Source: Brenneria salicis ATCC 15712 = DSM 30166 (GTDB lineage Bacteria > Pseudomonadota > Gammaproteobacteria > Enterobacterales > Enterobacteriaceae). Taken from it: a DNA stretch of 51,457 bases. Below the pieces are notes generated by a model. That model was not told the origin of the DNA, made no database searches, and worked only from the letters and a program-made list of their open reading frames with translations. Positions 1-8,543 of this stretch are shown piece after piece. The stretch spans positions 1 through 51,457 of the forward strand of contig NZ_QNRY01000028.1 in the NCBI RefSeq assembly GCF_003315515.1, in the 5' to 3' direction. The position numbers and the translations under genes are program-made. How positions within the stretch are numbered: the first letter of the stretch is position 1; each line of letters begins with the position of its first letter.

Positions 1-3000
1 AAAAATGTCAGACAATTTATTAAAACCGCATCACCTTTCCCAGGCAACAAACCTGGACTAACAAAAGTGGAGCGGTAATAGGCGCAGTTATTTAGCTTTC
101 GTTCTTTATCACCGCCTTCATAATAAGCTCTTACTGTTGTACCACGGCTATTAATAGTGCCAAAATAGAAACCTTCTCTGATTTCATCCCGTTCTGTTTC
201 TTCCAGTAAATCATTGATTATTATGCTGTGCCATGGTGAATTATTTGTAATTTTTGAGCGGGATAGCCATTCGCCGATTATATAATCGGTAGTATTGCTT
301 CTGTCATTTTCTGTCGCCAGTTTCCTGACTTCCTTAATCCAGTTATTAAATATGACTTCATCAATATTATTATCTGGTTTCAGACCGGGGATCCCTTTTC
401 CTTGATTCAGAACTCTGCCTGCTTGTTGTGCCGCAGCCATTAAGGATTCATCTTGTTTATACTCTTTCTCGGATTCTGGTTTATAAGCAAGACATATTAA
501 TTGTATAAAGAGTGGTGGATTGGAAAGTAACTCTGAGTAAAGGTTTTTCACTCCTTCTCCAGAATTTCTGAACGCTGAAAAAAAGAAGAACTCTAGTAAG
601 GCCAAATCTAAACGCGAGACCTGACCTGATGATTCAAGGTATCCTATAGCCTTGGACAAATGCCAGCCATTTGGTATTGGTACATCTTTTTCGGTACTAG
701 TTCTGAATCCATTTAACAGTTTCAAGATGTTTTGCCAGGAAATTTTTTCCATACGATGTTTTACGAGATTAAATGCCGATATATACCTTTCAGAAAGCAT
801 CATTTTTCCGATGAAGTAGTCAATTTCATCAGCATCATCACTCCAGATATGTGGATAGTTTATCCTTTTCCAGTACAGGGTTTGAGCGCTTTCGGGGTAA
901 CTTGCAAGGTTGTACCATGTGGCCATATTGGGTGGGAGTATTGAGTGGAATGCGGCAATTTTCTCATCACTATCCATCTCATTTTTGAACTCTTGAGAAT
1001 TTAACAGAATAAGTTGTTTTTCTTCAGGGAGCCAGGCATAAAATGAACTTATCAATGGATCGTGAAATGGGAAACCATTGTCTTTGAATTTATCAATAAT
1101 CCATGAGAATGAATCCATTAAATTTAAGTTGCAGGTAGCTAAGGATTCACCTATTACAGATGGTGATTGTGCTACTGAAATTAAAGATGAGATTCCATCC
1201 CATCCTTGCCTGGAATATATCTCTTCTATTGCGTTGGTTCGCATTTTAATTATTTCTTTGCTATGTTCCTTATAGTTTTTCTCACTCCCTTCAGCCAACA
1301 CGGGATATTGAGAAGTGAACAGTCGACGTTTATCAAGAATAATATTCTGGATAGTAAACGAACTGACAAATGTCATGAGGTTTTCTGCAACCGCTCTGCT
1401 TTTTTTATCTCCATCTGTGTTATACGAATTATGCCAGTTCAGATAGTGATACAGTGCTTCCCTCACAATTTCCTTATCTCCATCAGAAAAAGAAATTGTG
1501 CTTTTAATTAATGCAATAAGTCTTTCCTGGTAGGCACCTTCAAAATGATCTATTCGCCTGATAAGAGCTGCTATTCTTTCAGCATTATTTTCTGCCAGAT
1601 TCAATATTCGCTCACCCAGTGCAGAATAATATGCACTAAGAAAAATCCCCCTCATTTGTGCACTGCCAGCATCATCATCCCGCCATTTTGGTCTGGCATT
1701 TTCCATATACATACCACCCATAGGATCGGTTTGTTCATAGAGAAAACGCCAGACAATGCTCTCGTGTTTTTTGATAAGCATATCAAGTACGATAAGTCTC
1801 TGTTCATCAGTAGCCATTGTTTGAGGCCAGTAGGGCCTGAGCAACGATTTCAGGGTATTTCCCGGCGTATTGGCCCAGTTTCCCTGAATTCTTAATGATG
1901 ATAGCGTTGCCAGAATAAGGCTGACTCTGAGTAATCGCCTTGGATTCCATGCCAGGATTTCCAGCGCATGTAATAAGTCAGCATGCCAACAACGCATACC
2001 AAAGCCTGTGCTTTCAGTCGTTTCCGTTAGTAGGCGAGTAACGGCAACCTCTGTTGACTGCAAGCTTGTTTCTATGGATTTTAAGAACACCTCTGGTGAT
2101 GCTTCAGCTAACGAACATAATACGTCTGTTAATGACAGCCACCTCTCACCATCGGCATCCATCAACAGATCTCTAACCAGATTGTCGATGGCAGCAATGA
2201 TGAAGTCTGAATTAATCCCTTCACTGCTTTCAGCGTAGATTCTGAGCTTCACCAGTGAGTCAGCGATTGATTTCAGAATAAAATCTGATTCTGAACGAAC
2301 TTTTCCATAGATAGATGCCATCCAGCGATCTTCGTTTTTAAGCTCCAGGGCCGGATTAGGTTTAAGCAGCGTTTGTTTTACAACCAAGAAGAAACGTTCG
2401 AGCTGACTTTCTATTAGTCGGGGGGCAAGCTGATACAGTAGCTCAATGGGCGATTTTGCTTTCCATACATCACCAATCTGTAAAGCCGGAGAGTCATCCC
2501 GAAGAGATATTTCACGTAGTTCCTGTTCCAGTTCTTCGTAATCTTTTTGCGCAATAGTTTCAACGCAATATTTATCGCCTTCCTTTTTGCCATTCCAGCA
2601 CCCCACCAGAGTCAACGTGATTAACGCTTTTGCTGGCGATGTGGTCAGCCATACGGGAGATGAAATTGTCGGGTTTCTGGCCCTAAGGCGACGATAAACT
2701 GACCAGGATCGCCCGGTTGTTCGTGATAACCGCCTTGCATCGGATTCTTCTTCTCCTAAAGCAATGAGCTTCTCTTCAAAATCGCTTCGGGTAAGACGCT
2801 CCAGCGTAATGGTATCGCTTCGCTTATTGCCTGTCGTATTGTGATCGCCCAGGGAAAATGGAATAAAAACAGTTCGTTCAGGCTGGCATCGACTTTGTCT
2901 GGAAATATCACTGTTCATCGCCAGACAAAGCTGAATTGAGGGATTTTTATCAATAAAGCGCCATCCATCATCAGTAGTTATACAGGCTGCTATATTTTCA

Positions 3001-3695
3001 TGCCCCATTTCTATTAAGCTGGCACAGGCAAAAGCGATAGCTTCTTCCTGACTGTCTGCCCGGATAATAATTTGTTCTTTTTCCTCTGACAGAAAGCCGT
3101 TCAGCGTATTTTTTTCTTCTTTTCTACCCGCCAGTAAGATTTCTTTTGTTAACGGAAATTGTGACTGATTGCGCCATCGTTCCCAGAAATGGGAAATAGA
3201 TTCAATGCCTGCGCCAGTATGGCCCGTTAGTTCACCGAACCAGAGAGCTACAGCCGGCGCGTTTTCCAGCCACGTCTCCAGATCGTCAGCATCAAATGCA
3301 TAAACGTCGGACCAGATATTTTCAGCCCGGGCTTCTTTGAGCCAGTTATCTTTTTTTGGCCACCGACGTGGTGATACGAAAACGAAGCGGCTTTGAGCCG
3401 CTTCCTGTGGTGAAATTTGTTGATTTCGTTTCCGAAAATCTGAGCGGGCTTTAGTAATGATGTCGGAGGAACAGCCCATTTCCCAGAAAGAGGAACCATC
3501 AGGAACCCAGATGTTGCCTTTGTCAGCCTGGACAATACCATCCCAGCCACTGCCTGAAACAGAATCACCGCCGGGCATGCTCAATGCTGTTATTGTTGTG
3601 GTCATGCTGATTAATCGCCGGATCAAAATGGGCAATATTCCCTGAGCGTCTCTTGTGTCCGCCCACTGTTCGATTTGAGTCGCGGTGATCCTCAT
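1..3695 (-). CDS. Very large accessory protein, probable defence gene (3' end outside window)
   Basis: The minus strand stays open from an ATG at 3695 to the left edge, about 1,231 codons, and no stop codon is reached. GAGG lies 9 bases before the ATG. The N-terminal 150 residues contain GWDGIV followed by a WEMG segment and a KARSDFRKR stretch. This layout resembles a nuclease-like (PD-(D/E)XK or Mrr-type) domain found at the N terminus of large STAND-like defence proteins. I see no convincing Walker A motif after it. The rest is rich in leucine and aromatic residues and looks helical. It stands alone, with two small HTH genes upstream in the same direction. Assignment to defence is inference from architecture and setting; the reading frame itself is clear. 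Confidence 0.6.
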   Translation of the reverse strand, partial: MRITATQIEQWADTRDAQGILPILIRRLISMTTTITALSMPGGDSVSGSGWDGIVQADKGNIWVPDGSSFWEMGCSSDIITKARSDFRKRNQQISPQEAAQSRFVFVSPRRWPKKDNWLKEARAENIWSDVYAFDADDLETWLENAPAVALWFGELTGHTGAGIESISHFWERWRNQSQFPLTKEILLAGRKEEKNTLNGFLSEEKEQIIIRADSQEEAIAFACASLIEMGHENIAACITTDDGWRFIDKNPSIQLCLAMNSDISRQSRCQPERTVFIPFSLGDHNTTGNKRSDTITLERLTRSDFEEKLIALGEEESDARRLSRTTGRSWSVYRRLRARNPTISSPVWLTTSPAKALITLTLVGCWNGKKEGDKYCVETIAQKDYEELEQELREISLRDDSPALQIGDVWKAKSPIELLYQLAPRLIESQLERFFLVVKQTLLKPNPALELKNEDRWMASIYGKVRSESDFILKSIADSLVKLRIYAESSEGINSDFIIAAIDNLVRDLLMDADGERWLSLTDVLCSLAEASPEVFLKSIETSLQSTEVAVTRLLTETTESTGFGMRCWHADLLHALEILAWNPRRLLRVSLILATLSSLRIQGNWANTPGNTLKSLLRPYWPQTMATDEQRLIVLDMLIKKHESIVWRFLYEQTDPMGGMYMENARPKWRDDDAGSAQMRGIFLSAYYSALGERILNLAENNAERIAALIRRIDHFEGAYQERLIALIKSTISFSDGDKEIVREALYHYLNWHNSYNTDGDKKSRAVAENLMTFVSSFTIQNIILDKRRLFTSQYPVLAEGSEKNYKEHSKEIIKMRTNAIEEIYSRQGWDGISSLISVAQSPSVIGESLATCNLNLMDSFSWIIDKFKDNGFPFHDPLISSFYAWLPEEKQLILLNSQEFKNEMDSDEKIAAFHSILPPNMATWYNLASYPESAQTLYWKRINYPHIWSDDADEIDYFIGKMMLSERYISAFNLVKHRMEKISWQNILKLLNGFRTSTEKDVPIPNGWHLSKAIGYLESSGQVSRLDLALLEFFFFSAFRNSGEGVKNLYSELLSNPPLFIQLICLAYKPESEKEYKQDESLMAAAQQAGRVLNQGKGIPGLKPDNNIDEVIFNNWIKEVRKLATENDRSNTTDYIIGEWLSRSKITNNSPWHSIIINDLLEETERDEIREGFYFGTINSRGTTVRAYYEGGDKERKLNNCAYYRSTFVSPGLLPGKGDAVLINCLTF

Positions 3696-3843
3696 ATTGA
3701 GATCCTCAAGATGTGTTTTCTGGATTATATTTTAGGTTACTGAATGAATAAAATGGGGGCTATTGGTAAGTAGCGTTTATTTTCTGTATTCTACTATTTG
3801 CTATATGATTAGTTTAATTTTCAAAATCATTATATAGATTAAT

Positions 3844-4110
3844 TTATTTTTTCCATTGAACCATTTCACCATTATGTAATTTTAAAATTATTTCAGCAAA
3901 ATTATCATCAACCGTATAAAAATAACACTCCGGCACATTAAGCACTTTAGCAAACGCGCACATCATCTCAAATGTTGGGCGATGTATACCGCTTTCATAT
4001 TGGGATATGCGTGATCGTGCAGTGGCTTCTTCAATGCCAGCCAGTACGCCTAGCTTTTCTTGAGTGAGATTGGCTTGTAAACGAGCCGTTTTAAGGCGAA
4101 TGGGCAACAT
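3844..4110 (-). CDS. XRE-family HTH transcriptional regulator, copy 1
   Basis: This 88-residue protein is an almost pure helix-turn-helix domain of the Cro/C1 type. TQEKLGVLAGIEEATARSR covers the two DNA-contacting helices, and SQYESGIHRPTFEMMCAFAK completes the fold. The tail has the CYFYTVDD segment common in small phage-like XRE regulators. It lies between the large left-edge gene and a close paralogue at 4214. The two proteins are nearly identical over their first 75 residues and diverge only at the C terminus. It probably represses its own promoter and may control the large gene downstream; that is inferred from order alone. Confidence 0.85.
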   Translation of the reverse strand: MLPIRLKTARLQANLTQEKLGVLAGIEEATARSRISQYESGIHRPTFEMMCAFAKVLNVPECYFYTVDDNFAEIILKLHNGEMVQWKK

Positions 4111-4140
4111 GATGGCACCATCAATAAGGATACTGATAGC

Positions 4141-4195
4141 ATGTTTAGCACTACTTTACATGTAGGTTGCTTAGACTTCCTGAACAATAGAGGCG
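4141..4195 (-). promoter_or_regulatory. Candidate promoter/operator of XRE copy 1
   Basis: On the minus strand TTGTTC is followed, after 17 bases, by TACATG, a plausible -35/-10 pair about 35 bases before the start codon. The plus-strand block GTTTAGCACTACTTTACAT (4143-4161) recurs with two changes upstream of XRE copy 2. This suggests a shared operator as well as shared promoter sequence. Confidence 0.35.
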
Positions 4196-4213
4196 GGGAT
4201 TTATTTGCATTCG

Positions 4214-4474
4214 TTAAGAATGACTCTGATGTTTAAGGTAAAGCTCCAGAACCATCTGAGCAAAATTATCGTTAACGGTGTAAAAGTAGCATTCCGGCAC
4301 ATTAAGTACCTTTGCAAATGCGCACATCATTTCAAATGTTGGACGATGTATCCCACCTTCATACTGAGACACGCGGGAACGAGCGGTTTCTTCTTCAATG
4401 CCAGCAAGAACTCCCAATTTTTCCTGAGTTAGATTAGCCCGTAGTCGGGCGGTTTTGAGACGAGTAGGCAGCAT
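4214..4474 (-). CDS. XRE-family HTH transcriptional regulator, copy 2
   Basis: This 86-residue paralogue of the regulator at 3844 has the same LTQEKLGVLAGIEE and HRPTFEMMCAFAKVLNVPEC segments. Its C terminus (residues about 75-86) differs completely, which suggests either an imprecise duplication or diversification of the tail. Its promoter region faces the Ner-like gene at 4589, so the two may form a small divergent switch. The domain assignment is secure; the regulatory target is not visible. Confidence 0.85.
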   Translation of the reverse strand: MLPTRLKTARLRANLTQEKLGVLAGIEEETARSRVSQYEGGIHRPTFEMMCAFAKVLNVPECYFYTVNDNFAQMVLELYLKHQSHS

Positions 4475-4507
4475 CCATTACACCATCAATGATCATACAT
4501 TGACTTA

Positions 4508-4556
4508 GTGTTTAGCATTACTTAACATTGTGGTTGTTTAGACTATCTGAACAAAT
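4508..4556 (-). promoter_or_regulatory. Candidate promoter/operator of XRE copy 2
   Basis: GTTTAGCATTACTTAACAT at 4510-4528, and the following GGTTG-TTAGACT-CTGAACAA pattern, match the region upstream of XRE copy 1. The minus strand again has TTGTTC with a 17-base spacer to a weak -10 (ACAATG). The block conserved between paralogues is the likely operator. Confidence 0.35.
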
Positions 4557-4588
4557 GATGTTTAATGTGAGGCCACAAAATAAGGATC

Positions 4589-4816
4589 ATGGAGATGATT
4601 GATAAGGATTGGCACCCGGCAGATATCATCGCCGGGTTAAGAAAGAAGGGAACAACATTGGCGGCCGTTTCCCGAGAAGCGGGGTTAGCGTCTTCCACGC
4701 TGGCAAACGCGTTAACAAAACACTGGCCGAAAGGGGAAAAGCTGATTGCGGAAGCGCTGGGGGTTTCACCTGCGGAAATCTGGCCTTCCCGTTACCGCAA
4801 ATCAGAAGATCGTTAA
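4589..4816 (+). CDS. Ner/Nlp (SfsB-like) HTH DNA-binding regulator
   Basis: This 75-residue protein has the Ner-family signature: DWHPADIIAGLRKKGTTLAA, then SREAGLASSTLANAL as the helix-turn-helix, WPKGEKLIAEALGV and the terminal IWPSRY. Ner of phage Mu and Nlp/SfsB of E. coli are the named relatives. A TAAGGATC stretch precedes the ATG. It lies divergent from XRE copy 2 and directly upstream of the palindromic element. It is a likely regulator of the island, but no target site could be shown. Confidence 0.85.
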   Translation: MEMIDKDWHPADIIAGLRKKGTTLAAVSREAGLASSTLANALTKHWPKGEKLIAEALGVSPAEIWPSRYRKSEDR

Positions 4817-4904
4817 AGTAAAACAGGATCTCCCGAACCGTTATCGAACTAGATCGGTAACGGTTCGGGAGAAGGCAAGCGAAGCGCGACAGTTTACTTT
4901 TGTT

Positions 4905-5515
4905 GTTCGCCCCATGCTCTCACCCCGTGCCTTCGCCCCATGGTATGGGGCAAGTATATGTGGCGAGCGCATGAGGCGAATGCGCTGGCAGCAATGCATC
5001 CCTGTGCCGGAAAATACATTTCCCGGCACAAAACGGCGTGCGCCAGTTCATGCGGGCTGGACGCCCTTATTGTCTGTCGCATGGGGGTAATGTCGCGGCT
5101 GGACGCCACGCCAAAACCCCCAAGGTCAACGGCGGCACACCGTCGCACGCTACGCGCGACCAACCCCTTTAAGACGCGCGTTTTAGCCTGTTATTTCTCT
5201 TTCTCGCAAGCTCGGTGCGAAATAACGGGAAACGCTGCTTTAAATGGGTTGGTCGCGCCTCGCTACCGGCTTTTGGCCGGAGACTTAGCTGCGACGGTGT
5301 GCGGGGCAAGCCCCCCAAATAAACCGACGCGTGGGCGCGTCTTTTTGCTCGCTGGGGCGGCAAAATTTATTCGGCTCCCCCGGCCTGCTCGGTTTCCCTT
5401 GGGGGAAACGCTCGCGGGTGGGTTCGGGCGACGCAAATTAGCCATTTCTAGGAAATGGAATTTACTCGCCTCACGCCACTTTTTAATTTTTGCTGTTCGC
5501 ATCCATTAAAAAGCC
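4905..5515 (+). other. Palindrome-rich structured element, copy A
   Basis: About 600 bp of GC-rich sequence forms nested helices. The outer arms are CACACCGTCGCA (5136-5147) and TGCGACGGTGTG (5290-5301). Inside them GCGCGACCAACCC (5154-5166) pairs with 5246-5258, then GCGTTT with AAACGC, then GTTATTTC (5190-5197) with GAAATAAC (5219-5226). A 3' string of hairpins follows at 5301-5313, 5326-5341, 5392-5409, 5442-5458 and 5479-5513. A second copy lies at 21775-22378, and many stems differ there by matched changes. The minus strand also carries a TTG-started open frame (4894-5163) that resembles proteins annotated as Ash/Icd-like in P4-type elements. Because its start lies inside a stem I regard it as doubtful. 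The function is unknown. Confidence 0.6.
5326..5346 (+). terminator. Intrinsic terminator-like hairpin inside copy A
   Basis: GACGCG (5326-5331), loop TGGG and CGCGTC (5336-5341) are followed by five T. The same hairpin and T-run are unchanged in copy B. It would end a plus-strand transcript crossing the element. Confidence 0.5.
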
Positions 5516-5582
5516 ATACAAGCGTGGCCTGTCATATCACTTGTCCCTGTAAACACGGGTAATTGCGATGGTGAAAAATCCG

Positions 5583-5653
5583 CTGTTTTATCAGGGATGT
5601 TCGGTGCTCGCTCTGCTGCGCTCCGCCTCAGCCCTGATGCAACAGCGGCGTAG
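5583..5653. repeat. Long imperfect inverted repeat near integrase 1
   Basis: GCTGTTTTATCAGGG at about 5581 is answered by CCCTGATGCAACAGC at about 5631, with a GC-rich interior. It lies between copy A and integrase 1. It could be a structured RNA or a recombination-related site; the sequence does not decide. Confidence 0.35.
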
Positions 5654-5665
5654 AGAAACAAGATA

Positions 5666-5698
5666 AGCCGCCTCTGTTCGATTAGAAGCGGCTTATTC
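5666..5698. terminator. Putative terminator downstream of integrase 1
   Basis: ATAAGCCGC and GCGGCTTAT form a strong stem around CTCTGTTCGATTAGAA, 20 bases past the integrase 1 stop codon. The T-run on either strand is poor, so the call rests on position and stem. Confidence 0.4.
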
Positions 5699-5718
5699 CA
5701 TCGGTGTATCAGTCTGGC

Positions 5719-6978
5719 TCAGGCAACCTTAATCGACTTCTCAAAGCGATAAGCCGGGATGAATTGATGCTGGCAGGCATCGAGATAATCTGACCACCAT
5801 TGCATCATCTGAGTCCGTTCGTCGAGGTGTTCCGCTTTGTGAATATAGGCAGCACGAACGTGGTTGCGCTCTTGATGGCTCATCTGCCGCTCCACGGCAT
5901 CTTTTGACCAGCGACCTGATTCAATCAACGCACTACACGCTATCGTGCGGAAGCCATGTCCGCAGATATCCACCTGTGTGTCATAACCCATCGTGCGCAG
6001 CGCCTTGTTGATAGTATTCTCACTCATTGGCTTACGGGCATCGTGATCGCCGGGAAAGAGTAATTCCCCATTGCCGGACAACAGTTTTAGCTGTTTCAGC
6101 GCTGTCACCGTCTGTTTTGACAGCGGCACCAGATGCGGTGTTTTCATTTTTGCGCCGCGCTCTGAGTGACGCACGCCAGCGATAGGCTCACGCTGTACGG
6201 GAAGTGTCCACATGGCGTTATCCAAATCGATCTCCTTCCAACGGGCAAAACGTAATTCGCTGGAGCGGATAAAGATCAGCAAATTAAGCTGTACCGCCAA
6301 TCTTGTCAGCAGTCTGCCGGAATAGCCTTCGATTCGTTCCAGCAGTTCCGGCAACTTTTCCAGCGGCAGGGCAGGGTAATGGTTTTTCGGCGGCGGGGTG
6401 ATAGCGCCGCAGAGGTCATTGGCCGGATTGCTGGCAATCAGTCCTTCCTGTACGGCGTAACGCATGATGACTGTCGTGCGTTGCTGTATCCGTGCAGCCG
6501 TTTCCAGACAACCCTTTTTCTCCGCTACCCGCAGCGGGATCAGCAGGTTGGCGGTTTTCAGGTCGGTGACAAGGACATTGCCGATGAGTGGGAAAACGTG
6601 CAGTTCCAGTGAGCGCAGGACTTTGGCGGCGTGTGCCTCACTCCAGCGAATGTTAGCGCCCACCCACTGACGGGCGACGGCTTCAAAGGTATTGCCGTTT
6701 TTCTTCGCCTGTTTGTCGTGCTGTTTTTTTACGCTGGGATCGTCCCCTGCGCTGAGAATAGTGCGGGCTTTTTCACGCAGTTTACGGGCACTGGCAAGCG
6801 AGACAGTCGGGTAAGCGCCAAACGCTAGCTTCTTCTCCTTGCCGCCGAAGCGGTACTTGAGATGCCAGAGCTTGGAACCGTTAGGTTTAATCAGCAGGTA
6901 CAGACCCTGCGCGTCGCTGAGTTTGTAAGGTTTATCGAGCGGCCTGGCGTTGCGGATGGCGGTATCGGTGAGGGGCAT
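5719..6978 (-). CDS. intS: P4-type tyrosine integrase (integrase 1)
   Basis: This 419-residue site-specific recombinase integrates and excises an island at the tRNA-Phe 3' end. The ATG at 6978 is chosen because MPLTDTAIRNARP is the usual N terminus of this family. An upstream in-frame start would add 32 non-conserved residues, and GGAG precedes the chosen start. An N-terminal arm-binding domain (YKLSDAQGLYLLI, FGAYPTVSLASAR) is followed by the catalytic domain. That domain contains the arginine in SSELRFARW, HLVPLS, the GHGFRT box and the SHQERN...AAYIHKA segment with the nucleophilic tyrosine. All key residues are present. The att core lies 164 bp upstream of the start. It is related to but clearly distinct from integrase 2 at 47413. 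Confidence 0.93.
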   Translation of the reverse strand: MPLTDTAIRNARPLDKPYKLSDAQGLYLLIKPNGSKLWHLKYRFGGKEKKLAFGAYPTVSLASARKLREKARTILSAGDDPSVKKQHDKQAKKNGNTFEAVARQWVGANIRWSEAHAAKVLRSLELHVFPLIGNVLVTDLKTANLLIPLRVAEKKGCLETAARIQQRTTVIMRYAVQEGLIASNPANDLCGAITPPPKNHYPALPLEKLPELLERIEGYSGRLLTRLAVQLNLLIFIRSSELRFARWKEIDLDNAMWTLPVQREPIAGVRHSERGAKMKTPHLVPLSKQTVTALKQLKLLSGNGELLFPGDHDARKPMSENTINKALRTMGYDTQVDICGHGFRTIACSALIESGRWSKDAVERQMSHQERNHVRAAYIHKAEHLDERTQMMQWWSDYLDACQHQFIPAYRFEKSIKVA

Positions 6979-7010
6979 AGCGGGGGCTCCAGAGTTTATC
7001 GAACCAACAT

Positions 7011-7029
7011 GCCCCCAATTAAGCCCCCA
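7011..7029. repeat. GCCCCCA-N5-GCCCCCA motif near att
   Basis: Two GCCCCCA heptamers separated by five bases lie between integrase 1 and the att core. The same spacing recurs at 48902-48920 near the other att core. They may be arm-type binding sites of the integrase or an excisionase. Confidence 0.35.
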
Positions 7030-7048
7030 AAAACTCTGGATGTCAAAA

Positions 7049-7084
7049 AACCTGAAGGAACTTTTCAGCACCATCAGGTTTCTT
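7049..7084. terminator. Hairpin between integrase 1 and att
   Basis: AAACCTGA and TCAGGTTT form a stem followed by CTTT on the plus strand. It is a weak terminator-like structure that may insulate the island end. Confidence 0.3.
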
Positions 7085-7141
7085 TAACTTACTGATTTTT
7101 TAACGTTTCAGGACTTATAGGAACGCCATGAAACTAAATAG

Positions 7142-7157
7142 TGGTGCCCGGACTCGG
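7142..7157 (-). other. att site: tRNA-Phe 3'-end repeat (junction of tandem islands)
   Basis: TGGTGCCCGGACTCGG is the reverse complement of the last 16 bases of enterobacterial tRNA-Phe, including CCA. The rest of the tRNA is absent because the bases beyond do not continue into the T-arm. This is therefore a duplicated attachment core and not a tRNA gene. An identical copy lies at 48824-48839. Confidence 0.8.
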
Positions 7158-7395
7158 GTACATTCAGTTCTCTATTAAGTTGAATTCCATCATAAATTTT
7201 ATCGCCGCCCGTTGTCAAGACCCGCAGACTGACCCGTGTTTTTGTTTGTAGATCAAAAGAGTGGGTCGGCGGCACGGTAATAAGTCCGGTTCGTTCCTTT
7301 GGTTCGATTCCCCATGCTTTTAGTAAATCGTAATGACATCAGCGCTGCGTGTGCTGGATAATTGATATCCAGAGGACAGCCCGGAGGATTTCATT
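7158..7395. other. Intergenic left end of island 2
   Basis: Nothing coding is visible. Around 7298-7316 the string GGTTCGATTCCCC resembles a tRNA T-arm, but the other arms of a tRNA are missing. An AGAGGACAG-type sequence precedes tacA at a distance. Confidence 0.3.
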
Positions 7396-8174
<779 letters not shown>

Positions 8175-8356
8175 TTTCCCTCACATAAAGCGATTTGTAC
8201 CTCGTTATAGCGGGTCTTTTACATCGGTATCACCTCCATCAACGGAATGGTTTATCATGCCGGATTTCCAGTTTTTGGTGAAGCAGAATATTGAGGTAGG
8301 GTCAAAAGAGTGTAAATCAGGTGATTGAGCTTCGAGGTTATAATGGATGAGCTACA
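8175..8356. other. Intergenic region without recognisable gene
   Basis: Short degenerate frames only. It probably includes decayed sequence upstream of the integrase remnant at 8357. Confidence 0.3.
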
Positions 8357-8533
8357 GGCCACGTTTTTAGATATAATTTATCGACAATATTGAATGAAGA
8401 AGGCTATAACAGTAACTGGATAGAGCAGCAACTGGTACACATTGATAAAAACGGCATAAGAGGAACTTATAACAATGCTCAGTAACTCTTAAAACGAAAA
8501 AATGCTTGAATGGTTCGCTGATTACTTAATTTA
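8357..8533 (+). pseudogene. C-terminal remnant of a third tyrosine integrase
   Basis: The plus strand encodes GHVFRYNLSTILNEEGYNS, NWIEQQLVHIDKNGIRGTY, NNAQ, a stop codon and, after a one-base frame change, MLEWFADYL. This is the C terminus of a P4-like integrase: the GHGFR box, the HxDKNxxR segment, the active-site tyrosine and the terminal WFADYL. The rest of the gene is missing. It marks the edge of an older integration event just before the helicase locus. Confidence 0.75.
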
Positions 8534-8543
8534 AGGAGTTTAC

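Larger units (their letters stand above)
3860..4560. repeat. Tandem duplication of an XRE gene with its promoter
   Basis: Two direct units of about 350 bp, roughly 3870-4200 and 4225-4560, each hold one XRE gene and its upstream region. Protein identity is very high, and the conserved upstream block shows that the promoter was duplicated too. Confidence 0.7.

Noticed and set aside
4894..5163. Minus-strand 89-codon frame in copy A (and 21744-22025 in copy B) as a real Ash-like protein
   Set aside because: It starts at TTG or GTG inside a predicted stem, has no ribosome site, and the two versions diverge after about 45 residues where the DNA structure is still kept. I describe it within the structured element.
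7298..7316. Possible tRNA gene from GGTTCGATTCCCC
   Set aside because: Only a T-arm-like string is present; acceptor, D and anticodon arms could not be formed around it.
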